The position numbers were made by a program, and so were the translations under genes. The notes below the pieces were generated by a model. It ran no database searches. It was not told the origin of the DNA and worked only from the letters and a program-made list of their open reading frames with translations. Shown here in pieces: positions 31,728 through 40,665 of a stretch of DNA of 50,823 nucleotides. The first letter of the stretch is position 1, and every line of letters begins with the position of its first letter. The stretch is from a virus, in IMG/VR virus record IMGVR_UViG_3300031925_000001, positions 1 through 50,823 of that record. One strand, written 5' to 3'.

Positions 31728-32459
31728 ATGAAACCACATAAGTTCTTTTTTGGTAATTTTAAACCAATTGTTGATGGTCTTTTAACAAAGACACACCCTG
31801 ATGCATATGGTAAGGTTGTCATTGCAGGTGGATTCCTGCGTGACCTTTACTTGAAGCGTAAGCCTAAAGATATTGACATCTTCTTTAGTGGCCCACGTTC
31901 ATCTAAAGCTATGTTTGAATCTCTACGAGACAACAACCCTAAGCTGTTCGAGGGCTGCGAGATGAAGTTCTATGAGCAGGAAAACTATGGTGGTGAGGGT
32001 GAAGATGTAAAAGGCAACTTCGCTGTGTATGACCTGTGTAAAGTTAAGCTGGCTTGTGGTTTAAACGTAGACATCATTGCAACATCTCGTGTTTGGGAAG
32101 AACCTTGGGACTTGCTAGCAGGTCACTTTGATTGTAGTCTAAATGCTGTTGCATACGATGGTGAGCGATTGTACACACCTAATGGTGTTCCACATCGAGA
32201 TGGTACATTCTACCCTCTTGGTGGGGCATTCATTGATAATCAGGTTACACCAGAACGTATGGCTCGACTTGTCGAGAAAGTACCTATGGGTAACTTTGAT
32301 GCATTCAAACAGTTCTTTACTAACGAAGACTGGGCTAAAATTAATAAAATTAAAGCTGAGGCTGTTGCTAAAGAAGTACCGCCAGCCTTACAAAATGCAG
32401 TAAAAGCTGCCGAATGGGCAGCACAAATGGTAGAAGACGAAGCACCTCTGGAGTTTTAA
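31728..32459 (+). CDS. Pol beta-type nucleotidyltransferase-like protein
   Basis: This 243-residue protein has 'VVIAGGFLRDLYLKRKPKDIDIFFSG' (30-55), the G-G, R-D and D-x-D signature (Asp48, Asp50) of tRNA nucleotidyltransferase/poly(A) polymerase heads. A later 'LNVDIIATSR' strand may give the third Asp. The C-terminal third is helical. It could add nucleotides to RNA or modify a protein. It follows ThyX by 14 bp. No known phage function can be assigned with certainty. Confidence 0.78.
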   Translation: MKPHKFFFGNFKPIVDGLLTKTHPDAYGKVVIAGGFLRDLYLKRKPKDIDIFFSGPRSSKAMFESLRDNNPKLFEGCEMKFYEQENYGGEGEDVKGNFAVYDLCKVKLACGLNVDIIATSRVWEEPWDLLAGHFDCSLNAVAYDGERLYTPNGVPHRDGTFYPLGGAFIDNQVTPERMARLVEKVPMGNFDAFKQFFTNEDWAKINKIKAEAVAKEVPPALQNAVKAAEWAAQMVEDEAPLEF

Positions 32460-32461
32460 TA

Positions 32462-32584
32462 ATGGATAAACAATACAATAAAAACCGTTACGAACGTAAA
32501 CGCAAGTACAAAAACAAAGACCAACAACGTCGTCGTCGTTATGGCGATGACTATGAACGTGGCTTCGGAGGTAATTGTGAATAA
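32462..32584 (+). CDS. 40-residue Arg/Lys-rich protein
   Basis: This short frame starts two bases after the nucleotidyltransferase stop. It encodes 40 residues, rich in Arg, Lys, Tyr and Asn (including RRRRYGDDYERG), and is probably disordered or RNA binding. GGAG lies inside the previous gene 9 bases upstream. It overlaps the next GTG start by 8 bases. Confidence 0.6.
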   Translation: MDKQYNKNRYERKRKYKNKDQQRRRRYGDDYERGFGGNCE

Positions 32585-32717
32585 CAATTTCACCGTACAT
32601 ACCAAACGTACACTACAAGCGCTCCCATTGGTGGAGCGTTTATACATCCAAGAGAAACACAAAATTCATTTTAAGTATAAGCGTGGTGACATTGTTTACC
32701 ATTGTTTCATGTTCTAG
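32577..32717 (+). CDS. 46-residue protein with GTG start
   Basis: This frame starts at GTG with GGAGG five bases upstream and encodes 46 residues (starting VNNNFTVHTKRTL). It is basic, with a strand-like end (KYKRGDIVYHCFMF). It ends 10 bp before the primase-helicase gene. The strong ribosome site and tight packing support a real gene. Function unknown. Confidence 0.65.
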   Translation: MNNNFTVHTKRTLQALPLVERLYIQEKHKIHFKYKRGDIVYHCFMF

Positions 32718-32727
32718 AGGAGAATAG

Positions 32728-34428
32728 ATGGCAAAAATTATTGGCGATACGGCTTGTCCAAAGTGTAGAGAGAATGGTAGAGATAAAACTGGCAACCACC
32801 TAATGATTTTCGAAAATGGTAATGGCTACTGCAATCGCTGTGGTTTTGTCCATCGAAAAGATAAAATGGGTGAGGTTAAGCCAGTTCCTCGACCTATGAA
32901 ATCTCCTGAAGAAATTAAAGCTGAGCTGGATGAAGTTAAGACTTATCCTATTCAAGCTTTAGGTAGTCGAAAGATTAGTCAGGAGACTGCCGACAAGTTA
33001 GGTATCCGAGTGGCGCTGAGTGAGGAAGATGGAAAAACCCAAACTCAGCACTACTACCCGTATACTCGTGAGAGTAAACTGAGTGGTTATAACGTCCGTA
33101 ACCTTGGCATGAAGTCATTCTATGGCGTTGGTGAACGTAAGAATGTTGACCCATTCAACTGGTTCAATGCTCGACGTGTAGCTACTCGTAAAAAGATTAT
33201 TATCTGTGAGGATGAGTTATCTACAGCATCTGTTGTTGAGGTATTCGATAAGTTTACCAAGGACAAACAATGGCTTCCTGCTGTTATTGGCTTGACTACA
33301 TCTCCACAAGGCATTCTTCAAGACCTAGGCCGTGCTCATGTTAAGGATTATATCTTGTCCTTTGATGAGATTGTCTTTGCTCTTGATAACGACGAAGCAG
33401 GTGAAGAAGGGCTTAATAAAGCATTACAACTATTCCCTGATGCTAAGTTTGTGGACTTACCACTTAAAGACCCTAACGATATGAAGATGGCTGATATGGA
33501 TGTAGAACTCTACAACCTAATCAACTACAATGCTCGTCGTAAACAACCATCTGGTTCTTTGACTCTAAGCGACCTCAAAGAGCGTATGCTTGCTCCTGTA
33601 GAGAAAGGTTACTCATTGCCTTGGGAGAAGCTAAACAAACACACTAACGGGCTTCTGATGGGTCAGATTTGGACTATCGGTTCTGGTGTAGGTATTGGTA
33701 AAACATTCTTGGCTAACTCTATCACAGCTTGGTTATGGAAAGAACACCGAATCAAGTCTGGTCAAATTATGTTGGAGCAACCTGCTGAGGAATCTGGTCG
33801 TGCTATTGTAGGTGCGATGACAGGTCAGCATTTCAATGACCCTAAGATTCCAATGAACAGAGAGAGACTAGCTGATGCTATCGACGACGTTGGCAACAAT
33901 ATTTACTTCTATGATGCTGTGCGCAATGCTGATTGGGATGAAATCAAACCAGTCATTAGACACTGGGTGGTGGTGGAAGGCGTCAAAGTTATACAGCTTG
34001 ACAATCTTACTACACTCACTGCTCATCTTGATAGTTCTACTGCAAACACCGAAGTAAATAGAATCATGGCTGAGCTGGCTATGATGTGCAAGAAGTATGA
34101 ATTCTCTGCATTCGTATACAGCCACTTAAACCCACCTAAGACAGGCGATAGCCATGAAGATGGAGGTGAGGTTAAGGAAGTACAATTAACAGGCTCTCGT
34201 GGCGCTATGCGTTACTCTAGCTATGTGATTGGCTTCGAACGTAACCGTAACCCTGCTCTACCACAAGAAGAGCAAAACTTAAGCCGTATCCGATTGATGA
34301 AGTGTAGACCTATTGGTTCTACTCCCACCATTGTCGGTACATATTACAATCCTGCAACTGGATTAATTGAACAACGAGAAGAAATGCACCTGCCTAAAAC
34401 ACCTAAGCTTGTAGGCGGAGGCGATTAA
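32728..34428 (+). CDS. Primase-helicase, T7 gp4-like
   Basis: This 566-residue fusion has an N-terminal zinc ribbon (Cys10, Cys13, Cys35, Cys38), a TOPRIM primase domain (CEDE at 160-163; ALDNDEAG at 218-225), and a C-terminal DnaB-type helicase with Walker A GSGVGIGKT (318-326). It should synthesise RNA primers and unwind DNA ahead of the polymerase encoded downstream. A polymerase and an SSB follow on the same transcript, completing a minimal T7-like replisome. The length is normal for T7 gp4-type proteins. Confidence 0.95.
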   Translation: MAKIIGDTACPKCRENGRDKTGNHLMIFENGNGYCNRCGFVHRKDKMGEVKPVPRPMKSPEEIKAELDEVKTYPIQALGSRKISQETADKLGIRVALSEEDGKTQTQHYYPYTRESKLSGYNVRNLGMKSFYGVGERKNVDPFNWFNARRVATRKKIIICEDELSTASVVEVFDKFTKDKQWLPAVIGLTTSPQGILQDLGRAHVKDYILSFDEIVFALDNDEAGEEGLNKALQLFPDAKFVDLPLKDPNDMKMADMDVELYNLINYNARRKQPSGSLTLSDLKERMLAPVEKGYSLPWEKLNKHTNGLLMGQIWTIGSGVGIGKTFLANSITAWLWKEHRIKSGQIMLEQPAEESGRAIVGAMTGQHFNDPKIPMNRERLADAIDDVGNNIYFYDAVRNADWDEIKPVIRHWVVVEGVKVIQLDNLTTLTAHLDSSTANTEVNRIMAELAMMCKKYEFSAFVYSHLNPPKTGDSHEDGGEVKEVQLTGSRGAMRYSSYVIGFERNRNPALPQEEQNLSRIRLMKCRPIGSTPTIVGTYYNPATGLIEQREEMHLPKTPKLVGGGD

Positions 34429-34445
34429 ACGAGGAATCATACACG

Positions 34446-34892
34446 ATGGCTATTTATAAATTTCACAGAGAGAAAATCGGTAACATCTTTCACACAATCC
34501 GTGTTCAAATTTCTGAGCACGATGTTTACTGTAAAGTATGTGAGGAGTATCAAGATGGAGAGATTGGTATTGGTGAGGACACCACCATTCATCCTTCATG
34601 TGGTTGTGACATTGGTGACTTCTATGATGAAGATGAATACGATGCTGTTATTCGAGACCGTGATGCTGCTGAGATTAAGGCAGAAGACCTTGAAGATGAC
34701 ATCCGTGAACTAACAAAAGAAAAGAACGAGCTTGAAGAAATGTACATGCAAGAAGTAGATACACTTCGAGCTAATACCGAGCTACTTCAAAACACTATTG
34801 ATATTGAGCGTGAAGAACATAAAGAAGCCATCGAATTACGTAATAGTATTATTGATGAACTGGAAGCTAAGCTTCGTGAATTGGAGGGTTAA
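34446..34892 (+). CDS. Hypothetical protein with Cys pairs and coiled coil
   Basis: This 148-residue protein has a small N-terminal domain with CxxC ('CKVC', about 29-32) and 'SCGCD' (about 51-55) that may bind zinc. A long acidic coiled coil follows (about 65-148). It lies between primase-helicase and DNA polymerase and overlaps the polymerase ATG by one base, which suggests replication-associated scaffolding. No family is recognised. Confidence 0.7.
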   Translation: MAIYKFHREKIGNIFHTIRVQISEHDVYCKVCEEYQDGEIGIGEDTTIHPSCGCDIGDFYDEDEYDAVIRDRDAAEIKAEDLEDDIRELTKEKNELEEMYMQEVDTLRANTELLQNTIDIEREEHKEAIELRNSIIDELEAKLRELEG

Positions 34893-36829
34893 TGGAATCA
34901 TTTGTTTCTGGACTAGGTGAGGTCTGGTGTACAGACATTGAATCAACAGGTCTCATCGAGGACATGAAGAAGCAATCTAATCCTATGCTTCACTGCTTCG
35001 GAGCTATTAACCCTGAAACTGGCGAGAGACGTTTGTTTTCTCGCTCTAATGGTAAACTTGGCTCTGAACTACAGGCATTTCTAGATAGTGGTATCACTCT
35101 AGTTATGCATAATGGAATCTGTTTTGATGGTGAAGCACTCAAATATTTGGGTTACCGTGTGGACAAGTGTCGTATTCTTGATACTCTTGCCCTTAGTTGG
35201 TACCTTAATCCTCGGCTAAACAAACATGGTTTAGAATATTGGGGTGAGGTATTCGGTGTACCTAAACCACCTGTATATGACTGGGTTAACGAAGACCCAT
35301 CAGTATACGACCACCGCGTCATGGAAGACTGTGAAATTCAGTTACGCTTATGGCGTATGCAACAACAACAGCTCAATGAGGTTTATGATACAGCTAAGAG
35401 CAAGGGTAAACTTATTGATTACCTCATGTTCAAGATGGAACTTCAGCGTATCCAAGCCCTTAACAAATGGAAGCTTGATATTGAGGGCTGTCAGAAACTC
35501 ATTGATGAACTTGAGGCACGTAAAGATGAACGATTCGATGCATTGCAATCTTCTATGCCACAAGTACCTGTCAAAAGTAAGAGAACAAGACCAGCTAAGC
35601 CATTCAAAAAGAATGGAGATTATTCTGCAACAGGCTTGCGCTGGAAAGAACTTACCGAATCTCGTGGATTACCGTTCGATTATGACGGAGAAATTGAGAT
35701 TATCACAGGATACGTTGAACCAAATGCAGGTTCACATCAACAAATTAAGGATTGGTTGTACTCCCTTGGATGGGTACCACAAACCTTTGATTATAAACGT
35801 AACAAGGAAACCGGGGAAACACGGAAGATTCCTCAAATCAATGATGGCAAAGGCGGTGTCTGTAAGTCTGTCGAGAAGCTAATTGAAAAGCATCCAGATG
35901 CAGGTATTGAAAACCTTGCAGGTCTGGGAATTATTAGTCATCGCTTGAGTATTGTTAAAGGTTTCTTAAGAGAGGTAGACGATGAAGGATACATCGCAGC
36001 AAGATGTAACGGGTTCACTAACACGTTGCGTCTCAAACATGCTGGACTGGTTAATTTGCCATCCACTCGTGTTCCATACGGTAAGGAAATTCGAGGGTTA
36101 TTGGGCTGTCCAGACGGCTACCAAAACATTGGTTCAGACTTGTCGTCCTTGGAAGACCGTTGCAAACACCACTTCCAATGGAAATATGACCCAGAGTATG
36201 TTAAACTCCAGATGCAAGACGACTATGACCCGCACTTACAGGTCTGCTTGCTCGGTGGGTTGCTTACGGAAAAACAAATTGCAGCGCACAAGGCAAAGCA
36301 AGAAGACCACTCAGACACAAGGCACATCGGCAAGGGCGGTAACTACGCTTGTCAGTACGGTGCAGGCATCGAAACGCTGATGCGTCAGCTAGGCATTCCT
36401 TTAGAGGTTGCTAAAGCTGTACACTCAGGTTATTGGAAACTAAACTGGTCAATCAAAAAGATTGTACAATCAACAACGGTGAAGCATGCAAACGGAGAAA
36501 TGTGGCAGTATAACCCAGTATCAGGTCTATGGTATTGGCTTAAAGCAGACAAGGACAGATTCTCAACTCTTTGTCAGGGACTTGGTGCATACATCTTTGA
36601 CAAGTGGTGCGAAGCTACTGGTAATATCGTTAGAGAGCGATACGGAGCAACTATGCCGTTCGTTGCGCAATTCCATGACGAACTAATCCTTATGGTAAAA
36701 GAGGGTACACTTGGTGTATGGCATGACATTCTTAAAGAAGCCATCAAACGTGTATCAGATTCACTTAACTTAAACCGAGAGCTGGACTGTGATGTTCAAA
36801 TCGGTGATAATTACTCAGAAATACACTAA
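34892..36829 (+). CDS. DNA polymerase, family A (T7-like)
   Basis: This 645-residue replicative polymerase has a 3'-5' exonuclease domain with DIES (Asp15, Glu17) and 'MHNGICFDGEAL' further on. Palm motif A DLSSLEDR gives catalytic Asp416. O-helix motif R477-HIG-K481-GGN-Y485-ACQ-Y489-GAG matches T7 polymerase; Tyr485 corresponds to the residue linked to dideoxynucleotide use. Motif C HDE has Asp596. No 5'-3' nuclease domain is fused; a separate exonuclease gene follows the SSB. It should replicate the phage genome with the upstream helicase. Confidence 0.95.
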   Translation: MESFVSGLGEVWCTDIESTGLIEDMKKQSNPMLHCFGAINPETGERRLFSRSNGKLGSELQAFLDSGITLVMHNGICFDGEALKYLGYRVDKCRILDTLALSWYLNPRLNKHGLEYWGEVFGVPKPPVYDWVNEDPSVYDHRVMEDCEIQLRLWRMQQQQLNEVYDTAKSKGKLIDYLMFKMELQRIQALNKWKLDIEGCQKLIDELEARKDERFDALQSSMPQVPVKSKRTRPAKPFKKNGDYSATGLRWKELTESRGLPFDYDGEIEIITGYVEPNAGSHQQIKDWLYSLGWVPQTFDYKRNKETGETRKIPQINDGKGGVCKSVEKLIEKHPDAGIENLAGLGIISHRLSIVKGFLREVDDEGYIAARCNGFTNTLRLKHAGLVNLPSTRVPYGKEIRGLLGCPDGYQNIGSDLSSLEDRCKHHFQWKYDPEYVKLQMQDDYDPHLQVCLLGGLLTEKQIAAHKAKQEDHSDTRHIGKGGNYACQYGAGIETLMRQLGIPLEVAKAVHSGYWKLNWSIKKIVQSTTVKHANGEMWQYNPVSGLWYWLKADKDRFSTLCQGLGAYIFDKWCEATGNIVRERYGATMPFVAQFHDELILMVKEGTLGVWHDILKEAIKRVSDSLNLNRELDCDVQIGDNYSEIH

Positions 36830-36834
36830 CCTAC

Positions 36835-36863
36835 TTGACAGTGACGCTATTTGCTGTTATAAT
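36835..36863 (+). promoter_or_regulatory. Consensus internal promoter for SSB
   Basis: TTGACA (36835-36840) and TATAAT (36858-36863) are perfect and spaced by 17 bp, with GTGAC after the -35 box. It lies in the 95-bp gap before the SSB gene. Together with the terminator at 37694 it would make SSB a highly transcribed unit. Confidence 0.88.
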
Positions 36864-36924
36864 AGTTGTCCTTTCACGAGAATATTAAAATAAAAGATTA
36901 AGTTATACGGAGAAAATAACACAT

Positions 36925-37686
36925 ATGAATATTGGCATTCCACAAATCAACAAACCAAACAAAGCATTCAAGAAAATCGTAGAGCAAGCTGAGCCTGTAG
37001 AAGCTGGCATGTACAAAGCTGTCTTCAACCGATTCGTAACTCTAGGTTTCCAAGAGAGCGACTTTGAAGAGGGTAAGATTCAATTCATTACTGTCTTCGG
37101 TTTTGAGCTTGTTGAAGATATGATGGGTAACAAAGTCCCATTACACTGGAAGAAATTCGATGATGGCTCTGAAGAGGAAGGCCCGAAAACGCTGACCCGT
37201 GAGTATCCATTGAACGACCAACTACATCACAAGTCTAATGGCTTTGCTATTGCTAAAGCTCTAGACCCACAAGTTCCTACTATCCGTAAGGGTAAGGAAA
37301 ACGAACACGAATACATTGTTGACTTTAACTGGGACGCTCAGTTAGGTAAGACAGTGTTGCTACAAGTCAATAAGAAGAAAGCTAAGGCTGGTCACTTCTA
37401 CAACCAGATTCAGTCTGTCATGCCGCTAGGTGCTCCACTAGAAGCTGGTCTACCTACAGTCTTCTTTAACCTATACAATCCTGACATGCAAGATGTTTGG
37501 GATAACGATGTATATGGTTGGGAGAAGAAGAAAATCACTGAACGCCGTGTAATTCCGGGCGAGCCACCAGTGGTTTACGGCGGTGCTCCTGCTGAACAAG
37601 AACAACCACAAGAGCAACCTAAAGAAGAAGCTCCTAAAGCTATCGTAGATGAGGAAGCTGACGCGGACGACGACCGCCCATTCTAA
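36925..37686 (+). CDS. Single-stranded DNA-binding protein
   Basis: This 253-residue protein has a beta-rich core (about 25-195) consistent with an OB-fold. An acidic, Glu/Pro/Gln-rich tail (about 205-253) ends ADADDDRPF, close to the DDDIPF tail by which bacterial SSB recruits partners. Its own promoter and terminator surround it, fitting the high copy needed. The position between polymerase and 5'-3' exonuclease matches T7 gp2.5-like arrangements. The core fold is inferred; the tail is seen. Confidence 0.8.
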   Translation: MNIGIPQINKPNKAFKKIVEQAEPVEAGMYKAVFNRFVTLGFQESDFEEGKIQFITVFGFELVEDMMGNKVPLHWKKFDDGSEEEGPKTLTREYPLNDQLHHKSNGFAIAKALDPQVPTIRKGKENEHEYIVDFNWDAQLGKTVLLQVNKKKAKAGHFYNQIQSVMPLGAPLEAGLPTVFFNLYNPDMQDVWDNDVYGWEKKKITERRVIPGEPPVVYGGAPAEQEQPQEQPKEEAPKAIVDEEADADDDRPF

Positions 37687-37693
37687 TACAAGA

Positions 37694-37723
37694 CCCTCCC
37701 TGAAATATGGGAGGGATTTTTTG
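37694..37723 (+). terminator. Intrinsic terminator after SSB
   Basis: CCCTCCC (37694-37700) and GGGAGGG (37709-37715) form a perfect 7-bp GC-rich stem with an 8-base loop, followed by ATTTTTTG. It follows the SSB stop by seven bases, so downstream nucleotide-metabolism genes need read-through or another promoter. Confidence 0.93.
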
Positions 37724-37733
37724 ACCCCGCAAT

Positions 37734-38582
37734 ATGAACAAACCACACACACTATTACTTGACTGTGACATCTTACGTTATGAGTTAGGTAGTATCTTAT
37801 CTAAAGGAGATACAATCACCATAGGAGGTACTAAAATTGATGTACCACAATCAAGAGCCAAGGTTGAAAAGCTTGTTAAAGAGAAAATTGACTACATTAT
37901 TGAGAGAACTGGATGCATTAATGTGGTCGGATATTTATCAGAGGGTAAGAATTTTCGATTTGAACGAGCCAGTATCCAACCTTACAAGGGAAATCGAAAA
38001 GACTTTGTTAAGCCATATCACTGGAAAACGGTTGGTGAGGTTATCCGAGATTACCTACAGAACACGGTTAACTGTGAGTTATTCGAAGCCGATGACCATA
38101 TGGCAAAAGACCAAGATGTGGATGAAGGGACGACCTGCATTGGCTCTAGAGACAAAGACTTACGAGGTCGTCATGGATGGCATTATTCATGGCAGGTGGG
38201 TGAAAGGAGTCCGGAGAAACCGCTTCAGTGGATTGATAAGCTTGAAGCCGATAGATGGTTCTACACTCAGTGCCTTACAGGAGATTCCACTGACAACATT
38301 CTTGGATGTGCCGTTAAGCTTCCAGACAAGAAAGGAAACTTACGAAGAAAGGGCGTTGGCCCTAAAGCAGCAGAACAATTGCTAGCAGAAGCATCTAATG
38401 AACAAGAGATGTTTAATATTGTAGCTGGTCAGTATCAGTTACATTGTGGAGACCAATGGGAAGAACACCTATTGGAGAATGGCACACTACTATTTATGTC
38501 CTACGAACTAACGCCGTGGGAAGAATTAGATTCAACTAAAAGGTTATTAGAAAACTATAAAAGAGAATTATATGCTGGATAA
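37734..38582 (+). CDS. 5'-3' exonuclease (T7 gp6/flap nuclease-like)
   Basis: This 282-residue enzyme has 'LLLDCDILRY' (7-16), 'LFEADDHMAKDQ' (about 116-127), 'CIGSRDKDLRG' (about 135-145) and 'CLTGDSTDNILG' (about 179-190), giving the acidic metal site. 'KGVGPKAAEQLL' (about 206-217) is the helix-hairpin-helix. Such nucleases degrade host DNA, remove primers and aid recombination. ATG starts 11 bases after the terminator. The stop overlaps the NrdA start by 11 bases. Confidence 0.9.
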   Translation: MNKPHTLLLDCDILRYELGSILSKGDTITIGGTKIDVPQSRAKVEKLVKEKIDYIIERTGCINVVGYLSEGKNFRFERASIQPYKGNRKDFVKPYHWKTVGEVIRDYLQNTVNCELFEADDHMAKDQDVDEGTTCIGSRDKDLRGRHGWHYSWQVGERSPEKPLQWIDKLEADRWFYTQCLTGDSTDNILGCAVKLPDKKGNLRRKGVGPKAAEQLLAEASNEQEMFNIVAGQYQLHCGDQWEEHLLENGTLLFMSYELTPWEELDSTKRLLENYKRELYAG

Positions 38583-40665
38583 ATATTTCCAAGAAGAAAC
38601 ACAACGCACAGTAATTAAACGTACAGGTCGCACTGAACCTTTCTCAGAAGAGAAGATTAAACGATGGGCTAAGTATGCAGCTAAGCATGATGTAAATTGG
38701 AAAGAGCTTTACGGTAAGACTTTAGACCGACTCCCTCTTGAGGTAACTACCGAAGAGATTCACAGCACAATGATTAAAGTCTGTCTAGATAAAGAAGAAC
38801 TTAAATGGTCTCGTGTAGCTGCTCGCCTTGAGTATGCAACTCTACGTAAGAACATGAGCCAGTATGGTATTTCAGATAAGGATGACTTCCTCACTATTTA
38901 CCACAAGATGTGTGAGTTAGGTGTATGGGATGCTCAGTCTTTCCCACAACCAGACCCAATCTGGAATGAATGGTACAAAGATTTGTATCCTAACTACTTT
39001 GAGTTCTGGCAAATCAAACAATGGAATGATAAGTATGCAGTTAAACTCGAAGATAAAGCAATTGAAACACCACACATGGGTGCGTTGGCTGTTGCACTTA
39101 CCATCCACGGTACAACGGAAGATGCATATGACATGGCAAAAGCTGTCGTCTATGGTCAGCTTAATCTCCCCACTCCTGTTCTTAATGGGTGTCGTAATGG
39201 TGACTTCGATTCTATTAGCTGTTGCGTCATCACTGGCGGCGATACTGTTGATTCTATCGGTGTCGCAGAACATATAGCTTATAAGATGACGGCTAAGAAA
39301 GCAGGTATTGGTATTGAGATGGCAACACGGTCACTCGGCGAACCTGTTAAGGGTGGTCGTATTAAGCATCTGGGTAAGGTGCCAATCTTCGCAACAGTTG
39401 ATAAAGCTGTTAAGATGTTTACCCAAGTATCTCGTGGTGGCTCTGCTACAGTGGCTATTGACGTATACGACTTGGAAGTTGTGGATTTACTACTACTTAA
39501 GTCTCAACGTACTCCAGAGAACCGACGTCTCGATAAACTTGATTACTCTCTTGTTTATGACGACAACTTCTTGAATGCAGTTATTAACAACGAGGACATT
39601 ACGTTACGTGGTAAGGTATCAAACCTAACTAAAACGATTAATGCTCGTAAGCTTCTAGCTACTTTCCTAACTGTACGTCAAGAGACTGGTCGTGTGTACT
39701 GCTTCAATAAGTCAGAAGCTAACCGTCATACACCATTCATTGATGAGATTCGATTGAGTAACCTATGCCAAGAGATTTGTCTACCTACTAAACCTTACAC
39801 GGATATGAATGACTTGTACGGTGTAGGGCAATCTAATGGCGAGACAGCATTCTGTAGTCTATCAGCTATTAACGTATCCCGTATTAACACACACGAGGAA
39901 TATGAGCGACTAGCTTACCTAGCTGTTAAAACAGTTGATAACTTGATTGAACGTGCACCAATGATGGCTTATACAATGAAGCTACATATCAACAAGCGTC
40001 GTTCTATTGGTATCGGTATTACTGGTCTTGCAGGTTGGCTACATAAAGAGGGTCGTACCTACGCTGATGCTAATGCAATTGAGCGTCTAGCAGAGATGCA
40101 CTATTACTACCTACTTAAAGCTTCACAAAAGCTTGTAGAGGAAGGGCGTACACCATGTGAGGGTATTGATGAGAACTGGCTTCCTATTGATACTAAACGA
40201 ACTAAGACACAACCAATGATGAATTGGGAATTGCTACGAGGTAAGCCACGACGTAACTCAGTTCTAGTAGCTCATATGCCTACTGAGTCTAGTGCTGTAT
40301 TCTCTGATGCAACTAACGGTCTATATCCAGTTCGTACTCGTGTTATCAATAAGCAATCCCGCTACGGTAACATCCAATACATTGCACCTAATGTAGTTGA
40401 GACAGCATGGGATATTGATAACCTAACCTTAGCTAAGGCTTATGCAGCAGTACAGGCTTACACAGACCAAGCTATCTCTGCTGACTATTACATCACGCCA
40501 TCTCGTTTTGAAGGTGGTAAAGTGCCAATGTCTAAGCTTATCAAGGACTGGGTTGCACAAGCCCGTCTAGGTAACAAGACAATGTACTACTCTAATACTA
40601 ATGATTATAATGGAGGCACATTCTCTTCTGAGGAGGAAGGATGTGAGGGAGGTTGTCGTTTATGA
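38572..40665 (+). CDS. nrdA: Class I ribonucleotide reductase, large subunit
   Basis: This 697-residue enzyme reduces ribonucleotides to deoxyribonucleotides. The N-terminal region (1-90) is ATP-cone-like. 'NGCRNGDFDSISCCVI' (about 205-220) has the redox Cys. 'LSNLCQEICLP' carries the thiyl radical Cys399 and Asn397. 'AHMPTESSAVFSDATNG' forms the substrate loop. The C-terminal CEGGC (Cys691, Cys695) is the swinging dithiol. The free-standing HNH gene starts in its stop codon. It pairs with the NrdB encoded downstream. Confidence 0.95.
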   Translation: MLDKYFQEETQRTVIKRTGRTEPFSEEKIKRWAKYAAKHDVNWKELYGKTLDRLPLEVTTEEIHSTMIKVCLDKEELKWSRVAARLEYATLRKNMSQYGISDKDDFLTIYHKMCELGVWDAQSFPQPDPIWNEWYKDLYPNYFEFWQIKQWNDKYAVKLEDKAIETPHMGALAVALTIHGTTEDAYDMAKAVVYGQLNLPTPVLNGCRNGDFDSISCCVITGGDTVDSIGVAEHIAYKMTAKKAGIGIEMATRSLGEPVKGGRIKHLGKVPIFATVDKAVKMFTQVSRGGSATVAIDVYDLEVVDLLLLKSQRTPENRRLDKLDYSLVYDDNFLNAVINNEDITLRGKVSNLTKTINARKLLATFLTVRQETGRVYCFNKSEANRHTPFIDEIRLSNLCQEICLPTKPYTDMNDLYGVGQSNGETAFCSLSAINVSRINTHEEYERLAYLAVKTVDNLIERAPMMAYTMKLHINKRRSIGIGITGLAGWLHKEGRTYADANAIERLAEMHYYYLLKASQKLVEEGRTPCEGIDENWLPIDTKRTKTQPMMNWELLRGKPRRNSVLVAHMPTESSAVFSDATNGLYPVRTRVINKQSRYGNIQYIAPNVVETAWDIDNLTLAKAYAAVQAYTDQAISADYYITPSRFEGGKVPMSKLIKDWVAQARLGNKTMYYSNTNDYNGGTFSSEEEGCEGGCRL

